From contig JAFRVY010000075.1 of the NCBI GenBank assembly GCA_017438285.1, positions 1 to 34,359 on the forward strand: a stretch of DNA of 34,359 nt, given 5' to 3'. Made by a program: the position numbers and the translations under genes. Source of the stretch: Bacillota bacterium (GTDB taxonomy: Bacteria; Bacillota; Clostridia; Peptostreptococcales; Anaerovoracaceae). Below the pieces are notes generated by a model. That model was given only the letters and a program-made list of their open reading frames with translations. It was not told the DNA's origin and searched no databases. Positions 6,208 to 16,257 of the stretch are shown piece by piece; position 1 is the stretch's first letter, and each line of letters opens with the position of its first letter.

Positions 6208-8868
6208 ATGTTTTGTAGAAAATGTGGAAGAATGATTGCTGACGACGCTGCGTTTTGCAGCTATTGCGGAACACCTGTTGCTGCTGAACCAGCCGAACCG
6301 GAAATACCGGATGTTCCTGTAGCAGAACCGGCACCGGAAGAGAGTGTATCAAGAAAGCCTATTTTCGATGAGTTCAAGTGGGACGTAAACGATTATCCTG
6401 ACAACAATTCATTTGTTAAAACGGAAGATATCGATTTCGATTGGAATGCAGATCCGAGTGAGATCAGAGACAGATACTCCATGCAGAGAGTTAAGCCTGA
6501 TGGATTCGAAGTCGAAGATATCGTTCCCGGCGGAACAGCGCAGCCTGTAGAGGAGCCTGAAACGGAAGACATGAGCGCTGCCGACAGGATCGATAAGTTC
6601 TATACATTTAACAGGAAGAACGAAGAATTCCAGGCACTGCTCAACAAGGAATACCAGAAGGTCAAGGCAGGAAGTGCAATTGGATATGAACTTTCAGAAG
6701 CTGACAGCCTGGCAGAAGAAAAGTTTGAGAACAGAGAGCCGGATACTTCAATGGATGAATTTCTTAGAAGAGAAGGCGTAGAGAAACCTTACGAACCGAA
6801 ACCTTTTGAATCTGATGTTCTCGCCAGAATCGAGGCGGCAGAGGAAGCCCGTGAGATGCGCAGACGTGAAGAAGAAGCTCGTCAGGCAGCTCTCGAACAG
6901 GCGCGTAAGGAAGCCGAAGAAAAGATGAGGCTTGAAGCGGAAGCCCGTGCAAAGGCTGAAGAAGACGCCCGCATCAGAGCAGAAGAGGAAGCCAGAATCA
7001 AAGCGGAAGAAGCTTTTAGGGAAGCGGAGCGCCTCAGAGAAGAAGCAAGAAAGAGAGCTGAGGAAGTCGCCAAATTCAAAGCAGAAGAGGAAGCAAGACT
7101 GCAGGCTGAGGAAGAGGCAAGACTGCAGGCCGAGGAAGAGGCAAGGCTGAAAGCTGAGGAAGAGGCAAGACTGCAGGCCGAAGAAGAAGCTGCCCGCGTA
7201 GCCGCTGAGGAAGAAGCTGCCCGCGTGGCTGAAGAAGAAGCAAGAGCAAAAGCGGAAGCCGATTATAGAGCGGCAAGAGAAGCCGAAAAGATAAAAGCAC
7301 AAATAGAAGCCCGTCAGGCGGCGGAAGCTGCAGACCGCGAAAGGGCTGAACAGGAACGCAGAAGAGCAGAAGAAGAAAGAATCAGAGCACGGCTGGAAGA
7401 AGAACAGGCAGCTCTGGCAAGAAAAGCTGATAACGCAGCTATGGAAGAAGAAGCCAGAAAGGTCCTTGAACAGACGGCAAGGATGAGAGAGGCGGAAGCT
7501 GAAAAGATCAGAGCCGCAATCGCAGGAATCAAGGGCGAGATCGCTTCCAAGCCGGAACCGGAAAAGTTCGAAGAGCCGGAACCGATCGCACCAGTTGTTC
7601 CGGAACCAGCAGCTCCTGTTGTTCCAGAACCGGTTGCACCAGTTGTTCCGGAACAGGTCGCGCCTGTAGAACCGGAACCGAATCCATTCGTAACGAGAAG
7701 TGAAACGATCGCACCGGAACCGGTACAGTTTGCAAATACCGTCGCGATTCAGAGAGGCGACAAGGAAATAGAAGCAGCACACCAGGCAACGAGAGATAGA
7801 ATCACAAAGATGGCACAGGCCAGAGAAGATTTCTTCGCAGGTTTCGAACCTGAAGAGAAGACGCCGATCCAGCCGCCAATCGAGGCACCGGTTGTAGAGC
7901 CTGCACCAGCACCCGTTCGAGAAGAAAGACCGATGACCGGACGCAATACTATGCTTTCCAGTGATAGCGATCTTACCAGAACGAGAGCGATAGACAAGGC
8001 TGCCATACTCGAGGGTATGGAGAAAACAAGACGACTCGAGAAGGCGGAGCTGAATGCCCAGCAGGACAAAGCCTTCTTCGCAAGCCTCGAAGAGACGCCG
8101 GAAGAAACGGTAGAGGATTTGCTCAATCAGCTGGATACCACGATTGAAGTCCCGGAAGAGGAACCTGCAGTTTCTCCGGCAGAAGAGCCCGTTCTTGAAG
8201 CAGTTGCGCCTGTAGAAGAATTCGTGGAGGAAACGATCGAAGAACCTGTTCCTGAAATGCCGGTCATTCCGGAGGAACCGGAAGTAGAAGTTACCGAAGC
8301 TGTTGAAGAAGCAATCCTTGAAGAGGTTCCTGAGGAACCGGAATTCGAGCAGCCGCAGCCGGAAATCCCGGAAGAGGGCTTTGCCGAAAAGGAAGAACCG
8401 ACAACGGAACCTGATGCAGAACTGAGCGAAGAAAACAAACCGGGTCTTGAAGATACAATGATCATGCCTGAGAGCGAATTCACGAAGAGAGACCTGATGA
8501 GTGAATTTGACAGCTACGGTGAAGAAGAGGCTGCCAAGCTCAGAGCGCAGCAGGAAGCAGAAGCGGAAGCATTTAAGGCTCAGCAGGCAGCTGCAGCTGC
8601 AGAAGCAGAGGCAAAAGCGGAGACAAAGGAAGAGACAAAACCTGCCGATGAAAAGAAACGTGAAAAGGGTGGAGCAGGAAAGGTTGTTCTCAAGGTCATT
8701 CTGGTTCTGCTTATCATCATATTCGCGCTTGAACTCGCTAGTATTGGAATCAGGTTCCTGGCACCACAGAGCCAGGCTGCTGAAACCATCGACAACCAGC
8801 TTAATAAGATCATACACTTAATCACGGGAGAAGAGACCACATCAGATGACATTGTCATCATGGGTTAA
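6208..8868 (+). CDS. zinc-ribbon protein with long charged helix and C-terminal membrane anchor
   Basis: An 886-residue protein of unknown function. The N-terminus is a zinc ribbon with Cys3/Cys6 and Cys17/Cys20 (MFCRKCG, FCSYCG). Residues 30-200 are acidic and partly disordered. Residues about 204-445 form one long charged helix made of Ala/Glu/Arg/Lys units, including exact octads AEEEARLQ. A Pro/Glu/Val-rich region (about 448-800) follows, then a basic stretch, one membrane segment (about 826-850) and a 36-residue tail. The likely topology is a cytoplasmic N-terminal body tethered by a C-terminal anchor. The ribosome site GAGGAGGAACC fixes the start. It lies between the Pro/Ala/Lys-repeat gene (18 nt) and the UPF0182 gene (26 nt), so a shared envelope or scaffold role is plausible but unproven. 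Confidence 0.82.
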   Translation: MFCRKCGRMIADDAAFCSYCGTPVAAEPAEPEIPDVPVAEPAPEESVSRKPIFDEFKWDVNDYPDNNSFVKTEDIDFDWNADPSEIRDRYSMQRVKPDGFEVEDIVPGGTAQPVEEPETEDMSAADRIDKFYTFNRKNEEFQALLNKEYQKVKAGSAIGYELSEADSLAEEKFENREPDTSMDEFLRREGVEKPYEPKPFESDVLARIEAAEEAREMRRREEEARQAALEQARKEAEEKMRLEAEARAKAEEDARIRAEEEARIKAEEAFREAERLREEARKRAEEVAKFKAEEEARLQAEEEARLQAEEEARLKAEEEARLQAEEEAARVAAEEEAARVAEEEARAKAEADYRAAREAEKIKAQIEARQAAEAADRERAEQERRRAEEERIRARLEEEQAALARKADNAAMEEEARKVLEQTARMREAEAEKIRAAIAGIKGEIASKPEPEKFEEPEPIAPVVPEPAAPVVPEPVAPVVPEQVAPVEPEPNPFVTRSETIAPEPVQFANTVAIQRGDKEIEAAHQATRDRITKMAQAREDFFAGFEPEEKTPIQPPIEAPVVEPAPAPVREERPMTGRNTMLSSDSDLTRTRAIDKAAILEGMEKTRRLEKAELNAQQDKAFFASLEETPEETVEDLLNQLDTTIEVPEEEPAVSPAEEPVLEAVAPVEEFVEETIEEPVPEMPVIPEEPEVEVTEAVEEAILEEVPEEPEFEQPQPEIPEEGFAEKEEPTTEPDAELSEENKPGLEDTMIMPESEFTKRDLMSEFDSYGEEEAAKLRAQQEAEAEAFKAQQAAAAAEAEAKAETKEETKPADEKKREKGGAGKVVLKVILVLLIIIFALELASIGIRFLAPQSQAAETIDNQLNKIIHLITGEETTSDDIVIMG
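7081..7251 (+). repeat. 24-bp tandem repeat coding for AEEEARLQ octads
   Basis: Four direct 24-bp units (7081-7104, 7105-7128, 7129-7152, 7153-7176) are followed by diverged 24- and 27-bp copies to about 7251. Units 2 and 4 are identical. The unit length of 8 residues rather than 7 favours a single stable charged helix over a classic coiled coil. Confidence 0.85.
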
Positions 8869-8894
8869 TGCCGAGGGAATAAAGGAGGACTACT

Positions 8895-11822
8895 TTGGAG
8901 GAAAATACTACTAAGAAAAAGAGAAAATTAGGCGTCAAAGGGATAATAATCGTAATACTCCTTATTATCCTGCTGTTCGTCGCACTGATTGGATGGATTA
9001 CTGATTTCCTTTGGTTCAGAGAACTGACATATGTATCAGTATTCCTTACCAAGTTGTTTACACAGCTCAAGATAGGTATACCAACTTTCATCATTATCAC
9101 CTTCCTTGCGTACATATATCTCAAGTTCCTTAAGAAGGGATATGTCAAGAAAGTTGATTCTGATGAGGAATTTGATTCAAAGAGGCTGAACCTCATTTCA
9201 TGGGGACTGGGCGGAGCTTTTGGCGTCGTAACGACTTACTTCGCCGTCACGAGGCTTTGGTTCCAGACACTGCAATTCGTCAACAGCACGCCTTTTGATA
9301 TCAAAGACCCGCTATACCACATAGACATTTCGTTCTATGTATTCAAGCTGAATTTCATTGAGGAACTGAACAATATCATCATCACGCTGATTGTAGCCTT
9401 TGCGATTCTCACTGTCGTGTACTATCTCATATTGCTCACGGTGAGAACGCCGAAGATTTTCGATACTGTCGAGGAAAACACACAGGAAGAAGACGACAAT
9501 GTCTTTGAGTTTGATGACGACAGATACACCGGCGACGATGACGAATTCGATTTTGGAAGCACCATTGGTGACGACAACAATCCGTTCAGTGAGATCAACG
9601 ATATGTTCGGAAAGTTCACCAAGCAGTTCAGAGGCGGCGGCGGATTCAAGAAAAAGCCGGCACCGAAGAAGCAGCTTGACAATCAGAACTTCAGACTGAT
9701 GATCCACATCGCTGAAAAGCAGCTGATCATCGTCGGCATTCTGTTCTTCCTCATGGTTGGCGTACACTTCTTCCTGAAGCAGTATGACCTGCTCTTTGGA
9801 AGCACCGGTGCTGTTTACGGCGCAGGATTTACGGATGTTAACGTAACTCTTTGGATGTACAGAATTCTCATGGTACTTTCGGTACTGGCTGCAATAGGTT
9901 TTGCGGTTGGTATCACGAAGAAGAAGTTCAAGCCAGCAGTTGCGGTTCCTGCCGTTATGATCGCCATCGGCCTTCTCGGAACAGGTGCAGCCCTCGTTGT
10001 ACAGAACTTCATCGTATCCCCTGATGAAATCAACAAGGAAAGTAAGTACCTGGAGAGAAACATTGAATACACCCAGTATGCGTACGGTTTGGACAATGTT
10101 GACATGAAAGCGTTCAAGGCCACGACGGATCTGGACAGCAAGGATATAGCCAACAATGAAGAGACGATCTCCAACATCAGAATCAACGACTATGATCCTG
10201 CAAAGACTTTCTATAACCAGACACAGAGTATCAGACAGTACTACACCTTCCATGATGTAGATGTCGACAGATACACGATAGATGGCGATTACACGCAGAC
10301 CTTCCTCTCACCGAGAGAAATCGATGAGGAGAGGATCAGCGGAACATGGCTGAACAAACACCTGAAGTATACTCACGGATACGGCGCTACGCTTTCACGT
10401 GTAGACAAGATCACTGCCAGCGGTCAGCCGGATATGCTCATCCAGAACATTCCGCCTGAATCAGCAGTAGACGTGCAGATCACAGATCCTGAGATCTACT
10501 ATGGTGAGATCACTAACGACTATGTACTTGTAAATACATCGGAAGACGAATTCGACTATCCGGATGGAAACAACAACAAGTACTGTCAGTATGAAGGCAC
10601 TGCAGGAATCAAGATGAATCCGATCACGAGACTGATGTTCTCCGTAAGAGAGAAGTCACTCAAGATGCTCGTATCAGGAAACATCAAGAGCAGCTCAAAG
10701 ATCCTCATCAACAGAAATATCGAGAAGAGAGTTAGAACGATCATGCCTTACCTCGATTACGATGAAGATCCGTACATGATCACAGTTGACGGACATCTTT
10801 ACTGGATCGTAGATGCGTATACTGCAACGAACAGATATCCTTACTCAGAACCTTACAATGCTGAGACTGATGTTGACTATGTAAGAAACTCCATTAAGGT
10901 AGTGATCGATGCATACAACGGAAATACGGACTACTACATCGTAGACAAGACTGATCCGATTGCACAGACCTTCAGGAATATCTATCCGAAGCTCTTCAAG
11001 GACATCGAGGACATGCCGGAAGGAATCAGAGCTCATATCAGATATCCGGGAACACTGCTGAACATCCAGGCTGAGATATACCAGAGATATCACATGAATG
11101 ATGTCAAGGTATTCTATCAGAACGAGGACCTTTGGCAGATTGCAAGTGAGATCTATGGAACTGAAGAACAGTCCATGACTCCGAACTACTACATCATGAA
11201 GCTGCCGGGCGAGAAGAGTGCAGAGTTCGTAAACTCCATTCCATTCACGCCGAAGGACAAGAAGAACCTGATGGGTCTCCTGGTTGCAAGAAATGACGGA
11301 GCGGAATACGGCAAGCTGGTACTCTATCAGATGCCTAAGAGCAAGATCGTTTACGGTCCAATGCAGATAGAAGCTCAGATCGACCAGAACACCGAGATCT
11401 CAAAGGAATTCTCACTTTGGAATTCATCAGGATCCAAGTACAGCAGAGGAAACCTCTTCGTCATTCCTATCGAAGACTCACTGCTGTATGTAGAACCTGT
11501 ATATCTGGAAGCAACCAACTCGAGTATTCCGGAAGTCAAGAGAGTTATCGTTGTATTCAACGACGACATCGCTTATGAGGCAACCCTTGCTGAGGCACTG
11601 AACTCAATGTTCGGCGAAGGAAGTGCACACGAGAGCAAGTCGGGTGAAGAAGCGAAGGATGACCAGCAGGACAACGGCAAGAAGGAACTCTCCAAGACCG
11701 AAATCATCCAGAAGTGTCAGGAAGCATACGATAAGGCTCAGGATGCACTCAAGGAAGGCAACTGGGAGAAGTACGGCAAGTACATGGATGAACTCGAAAA
11801 GTATCTGAACATGCTGAATTAA
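8895..11822 (+). CDS. UPF0182 family membrane protein, TTG start
   Basis: A 975-residue member of UPF0182 (COG1615), a family of large membrane proteins of unknown function. Seven membrane segments are visible at about 16-37, 60-79, 101-120, 160-181, 277-297, 320-340 and 349-370, then an extracytoplasmic domain of roughly 500 residues with the NIEYTQYAYGL and AYTATNRYPYS motifs typical of the family. Between segments 4 and 5 is a strongly acidic loop (about 192-228), then a Gly run and a basic patch, KKKPAPKK. The C-terminus has a charged tail and a helical segment (about 930-975). TTG at 8895 is chosen because GGAGG lies 6 nt upstream and no ATG fits. It is the third gene of the operon and is followed by a hairpin terminator. 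Confidence 0.92.
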   Translation: MEENTTKKKRKLGVKGIIIVILLIILLFVALIGWITDFLWFRELTYVSVFLTKLFTQLKIGIPTFIIITFLAYIYLKFLKKGYVKKVDSDEEFDSKRLNLISWGLGGAFGVVTTYFAVTRLWFQTLQFVNSTPFDIKDPLYHIDISFYVFKLNFIEELNNIIITLIVAFAILTVVYYLILLTVRTPKIFDTVEENTQEEDDNVFEFDDDRYTGDDDEFDFGSTIGDDNNPFSEINDMFGKFTKQFRGGGGFKKKPAPKKQLDNQNFRLMIHIAEKQLIIVGILFFLMVGVHFFLKQYDLLFGSTGAVYGAGFTDVNVTLWMYRILMVLSVLAAIGFAVGITKKKFKPAVAVPAVMIAIGLLGTGAALVVQNFIVSPDEINKESKYLERNIEYTQYAYGLDNVDMKAFKATTDLDSKDIANNEETISNIRINDYDPAKTFYNQTQSIRQYYTFHDVDVDRYTIDGDYTQTFLSPREIDEERISGTWLNKHLKYTHGYGATLSRVDKITASGQPDMLIQNIPPESAVDVQITDPEIYYGEITNDYVLVNTSEDEFDYPDGNNNKYCQYEGTAGIKMNPITRLMFSVREKSLKMLVSGNIKSSSKILINRNIEKRVRTIMPYLDYDEDPYMITVDGHLYWIVDAYTATNRYPYSEPYNAETDVDYVRNSIKVVIDAYNGNTDYYIVDKTDPIAQTFRNIYPKLFKDIEDMPEGIRAHIRYPGTLLNIQAEIYQRYHMNDVKVFYQNEDLWQIASEIYGTEEQSMTPNYYIMKLPGEKSAEFVNSIPFTPKDKKNLMGLLVARNDGAEYGKLVLYQMPKSKIVYGPMQIEAQIDQNTEISKEFSLWNSSGSKYSRGNLFVIPIEDSLLYVEPVYLEATNSSIPEVKRVIVVFNDDIAYEATLAEALNSMFGEGSAHESKSGEEAKDDQQDNGKKELSKTEIIQKCQEAYDKAQDALKEGNWEKYGKYMDELEKYLNMLN

Positions 11823-11839
11823 TTAGAGATATTTGATCA

Positions 11840-11888
11840 AGAGCATTCCCGGAAAGTCGAAGATTTTTTGGGAATGCTCTATGTTTTT
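11840..11888 (+). terminator. terminator or attenuator between UPF0182 and glutamine synthetase genes
   Basis: A perfect 11-bp inverted repeat (11840-11850 with 11870-11880, 19-nt loop) is followed by ATGTTTTTTA. It ends only about 25 nt before the next start codon, and no convincing promoter lies between. Transcription of the glutamine synthetase gene may therefore rely on read-through, so the hairpin could act as an attenuator. Confidence 0.7.
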
Positions 11889-11913
11889 TAGAACCAAACA
11901 GGAGGAAGGCGAA

Positions 11914-13830
11914 ATGCTTAATTACGATCTGGACAGGATGCTCTATACACTTCCTGCAGATCAGCACAGTGAAGAAGAAATCAGGAACGCATTGACTTCC
12001 CATCCGGAAGTCAAATTCGTTTCACTCGTAGGAATCGACGTTGGCGGTAACGACACCGACGAGAAGATCCCTGTTGAGGAATTCCTCAAAGACATTGAAG
12101 GATTCCTGGACAACGGTGTTCAGACCGACGGATCCAGTGTAGTGCTCCCGCACATTGCGGAGCTGAACGATGCGAAGGTCGACATCATTCCGGACAGAAC
12201 GGTCAACTGGTTCGTGGACCACAACTTCAACTATCCGGATCCGGGGACGGGACTTCCTGTCGGGACTTTGAGAATCCCGTCATCCCTCGTCCATAATGAC
12301 GACGAGAGAGTCGGCTCCAGAGTCATTCTCAGAGATGCGATCGACAATTTTAAGAAGGATCTCCTGGAACTTTTGCAGGAGCATCCATACGTCTTCGAAT
12401 ACCTGGATATCGACAGCGTAGACGACATCGACGAGATCGTTGTAACCTCCGCAACAGAGTTGGAATTCTGGGTCAAGACGCCGGACGATGACGCTGACAG
12501 AGAGCAGCTTTCGACAGCGCAGATGCTGAAAGAACAGTACTGGAAGAGGACGACAGGTCCGGTCAGAACGGCACTTGAGGAAGTGCTGCTCGTTCTCCAG
12601 AAGTACGGCTTCGAAATGGAAATGGGTCACAAGGAAGTCGGCGGCGTCAAGGCAAAACTCGGCAATTCGGGCAAGTACGACCACGTCATGGAGCAGCTGG
12701 AAATCGACTGGAAGTATTCAACACCGGTACAGGCTGCCGATAACGAAAATCATATCAAGTACGTCGTTCGTGATATTTTCAGGACCTACGGACTTGACGT
12801 TACCTTCCTTGCAAAACCTATGGACAGCGTTGCCGGAAACGGCGAGCATACCCATATGGGCGTTGCGGCGAAGCTCAAGGACGGCAGAAATGTAAATCTG
12901 TTCTCACCGGCGGATCTGGACAATCAGTTTCTGAGTCCGGTCGGATTCGGGGCACTCATGGGGTTGCTCAAGAACTATGACGTGATCAATCCGTTCGTCA
13001 GCTCCACGACGGACTCCCTGAACAGACTGCAGCCTGGATTCGAGGCGCCGGTCTGTATCGTAACTTCACTGGGACACGATGCCAGCAAGCCTTCGAGAAA
13101 CAGAACCGTACTTGTCGGTCTGGTCAGAGAAGTCGGCAATCCGGCAGCGACCAGATTCGAGCTCAGATCGCCGAATCCTAGAAGCAATACTTATCTCGTG
13201 CTGGCAGCATCCTATATGGCGATGCTGGACGGCATCAAGGAAGCCCTTGAGCACAGCAAGACGCCGGAGGATCTGGAAAAGTCCATCTCCAAAGGCTACG
13301 GTGAGGAGGATTTCTATCTGGATACCGACAGGATGTACAGATCGGAAATGAACGTATTCGACGGGTACACGCAGGAGGAGCGTGACAGGTATTTTGGAAA
13401 CGCTCCGAGAACCGTCTGGGAAAACCTGCAGGCCTTTGAGAAATATCCGGAGAAGCTGGAGATCTTCAAACGTGACGATGTCATGACGGACGCAGCGCTT
13501 AGCTCCTATCGGGAAGCCGTTCTCGAACAGTGGGCGACGGAACTGGAGAACAGAACCGTTCCGGAGACCATGGAACTTCTGAGGAAGTGCAGACGCAAGC
13601 ATACAGACGACGAAAGCGTCGACTACGACAGACACTTCTGGGGCAAGGCGATGCGCCTGCGAGACGAACTCGGCAAGAACTCACTGGACAAGACGTGCAT
13701 CCTCGCACAGGTCATCAACGCACTCAAGGACAAGGATTATGCGAAGGCTTCAGACCTCCAGATAGAAATGCAGGAGAAGTTTGAGGAACTCGTTGAACTA
13801 TATGCAATATACAGAAAGAATCTGTTTTGA
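11914..13830 (+). CDS. large glutamine synthetase-type ligase
   Basis: A 638-residue enzyme of the glutamine synthetase superfamily, expected to make glutamine from glutamate, ammonia and ATP in the cytoplasm. The beta-grasp part has VQTDGSSVVLP and VDIIPD (70-94). The catalytic barrel has ATELEFW (180-186, metal-binding Glu), GHKEVGG (238-244), GNGEHTHMG (308-316, in place of GSGMHCHQS), SRNRTVLVG, and RFELRSPNPRSNTYL (about 415-430). The protein is longer than standard type I enzymes (about 440-470) because of about 200 C-terminal helical residues, and shorter than typical type III (about 700). The frame is open from 11833, but AGGAGGAAGG before 11914 decides the start. It is followed 13 nt later by serS. 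Activity on glutamate is likely but not certain for this long subgroup. Confidence 0.85.
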   Translation: MLNYDLDRMLYTLPADQHSEEEIRNALTSHPEVKFVSLVGIDVGGNDTDEKIPVEEFLKDIEGFLDNGVQTDGSSVVLPHIAELNDAKVDIIPDRTVNWFVDHNFNYPDPGTGLPVGTLRIPSSLVHNDDERVGSRVILRDAIDNFKKDLLELLQEHPYVFEYLDIDSVDDIDEIVVTSATELEFWVKTPDDDADREQLSTAQMLKEQYWKRTTGPVRTALEEVLLVLQKYGFEMEMGHKEVGGVKAKLGNSGKYDHVMEQLEIDWKYSTPVQAADNENHIKYVVRDIFRTYGLDVTFLAKPMDSVAGNGEHTHMGVAAKLKDGRNVNLFSPADLDNQFLSPVGFGALMGLLKNYDVINPFVSSTTDSLNRLQPGFEAPVCIVTSLGHDASKPSRNRTVLVGLVREVGNPAATRFELRSPNPRSNTYLVLAASYMAMLDGIKEALEHSKTPEDLEKSISKGYGEEDFYLDTDRMYRSEMNVFDGYTQEERDRYFGNAPRTVWENLQAFEKYPEKLEIFKRDDVMTDAALSSYREAVLEQWATELENRTVPETMELLRKCRRKHTDDESVDYDRHFWGKAMRLRDELGKNSLDKTCILAQVINALKDKDYAKASDLQIEMQEKFEELVELYAIYRKNLF

Positions 13831-13834
13831 TTAG

Positions 13835-15127
<1,293 letters not shown>

Positions 15128-15155
15128 ATTTGCCTAGATTAAGGAGCATTGTTAT

Positions 15156-16181
15156 ATGGTTAAATTTGCAAAGAAGCATATGAAAATGATGACGGCCATT
15201 CTGTCAGCAGCGGTAATCCTGCTTGGCGGCATCGTAATCGTTGCGGAGGCCATGCAGCCATATGCGGTTTATGCCGACGGTACGAAGGTCACCGATCCGT
15301 ATGTGATCACGGCAGGCGGCGAGGAACTCTTCCTCGTGGAGGACCAGGAAACTGCAGAGGACGTCATTTCAACAGTTATGGATCAGTACGCCCCGGAAGG
15401 CGCACAGATCAATTCAATTACAATCGATAAGAAGATCGAGGTTCTGCCTAAGAAGCTCGAAAGAACGGATACCCCTGAAACGGTTCTGACTAAAGAAGAA
15501 GCTGTACAGACCATCCTGGACAGCAATAAGACCGAAGATCCGATGTTTGCTGTAACCATCAGCGCAGAAGCCGGATCCATCAAGGAACTTCAGGCGGGCG
15601 TCACCTACACGGATAACGACAGCGATTATGAAGGCAACGAAAACGTCGAAAGAGAAGGCGTGGCCGGCAGCCAGGTCGTCACTGAGGAACAGACCAGCGT
15701 CAACGGCAACATGATCACTTCAGAAGAAGTCGACAAGACGGTTATCCAGGAGAGCATCGACAAGCTCATCAGCAGAGGTACAAAGACTCGCCCTGCAGAC
15801 ACCGTGTTCCAGGATTACTCAGGTTCCCTGATGGGAAGCGGAGATGGAGCAAATGTCGTCAACTTTGCCAAGAACTTCCTCGGCAATCCGTACAGATGGG
15901 GCGGCACGAGCCTGACCAACGGATGTGACTGCTCAGGATTCATCTATGCGCTGTACAATCACTTCGGCGTTGGTGTTCCTAGAATGGGCATCTACAAAGT
16001 AGGCAAGGGCGTTTGCCTGGCAGAAGCCAAGGCCGGAGACGTCGTTTACTATCCTGGCCACTATGCGATGTACATGGGCGACGGCAAGATCATCCACGCA
16101 TATAACTCCAGAGTAGGTATCGTTATCAGCAACGTCCACGCTCCTGGAACGATTCTTTGCATCAGAAGAATGATCGACTAG
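15156..16181 (+). CDS. secreted G5-NlpC/P60 peptidoglycan hydrolase
   Basis: A 341-residue exported or membrane-anchored cell wall hydrolase, expected to cut peptide links in peptidoglycan. A basic N-terminus and hydrophobic segment (about 12-30) form the signal or anchor. Residues about 35-130 resemble the N-terminal repeats of clostridial wall hydrolases, and about 130-205 look like a G5 domain (AGSIKELQAG, Gly-rich strands). The NlpC/P60 domain starts near 225 with NPYRWGG, the nucleophile Cys259 in CDCSGF, His302 in GHYAMYMG and probably His314 as third residue. All catalytic residues are present. AAGGAG before the ATG supports the start. It has its own promoter and a strong terminator, so it appears to be expressed separately from serS. 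Confidence 0.92.
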   Translation: MVKFAKKHMKMMTAILSAAVILLGGIVIVAEAMQPYAVYADGTKVTDPYVITAGGEELFLVEDQETAEDVISTVMDQYAPEGAQINSITIDKKIEVLPKKLERTDTPETVLTKEEAVQTILDSNKTEDPMFAVTISAEAGSIKELQAGVTYTDNDSDYEGNENVEREGVAGSQVVTEEQTSVNGNMITSEEVDKTVIQESIDKLISRGTKTRPADTVFQDYSGSLMGSGDGANVVNFAKNFLGNPYRWGGTSLTNGCDCSGFIYALYNHFGVGVPRMGIYKVGKGVCLAEAKAGDVVYYPGHYAMYMGDGKIIHAYNSRVGIVISNVHAPGTILCIRRMID

Positions 16182-16206
16182 GCAATATATATAATGTAAA
16201 TAAAAC

Positions 16207-16234
16207 GACCGGGCAGATGCCCGGTCAATTTTTT
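16207..16234. terminator. bidirectional intrinsic terminator
   Basis: GACCGGGC (16207-16214) pairs with GCCCGGTC (16219-16226) over a short loop, followed by AATTTTTT. The reverse strand has TTTTATTT after the stem. It separates the NlpC/P60 gene from the convergent CoA-transferase gene. Confidence 0.9.
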
Positions 16235-16257
16235 ATGTCTCTTCTGTTTATTCTTCG

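Noticed and set aside
5671..7251. CRISPR-like or transposon-like repeats
   Set aside because: All repeats are in frame inside genes, lack spacers, and vary at synonymous positions, so they are protein repeats.
6748..8817. A 689-codon open frame on the - strand, antisense to the zinc-ribbon gene
   Set aside because: It mirrors the repeated Glu/Ala codons of the real gene, its product is a Cys/Phe/Arg-rich low-complexity string, and it has no ribosome site.
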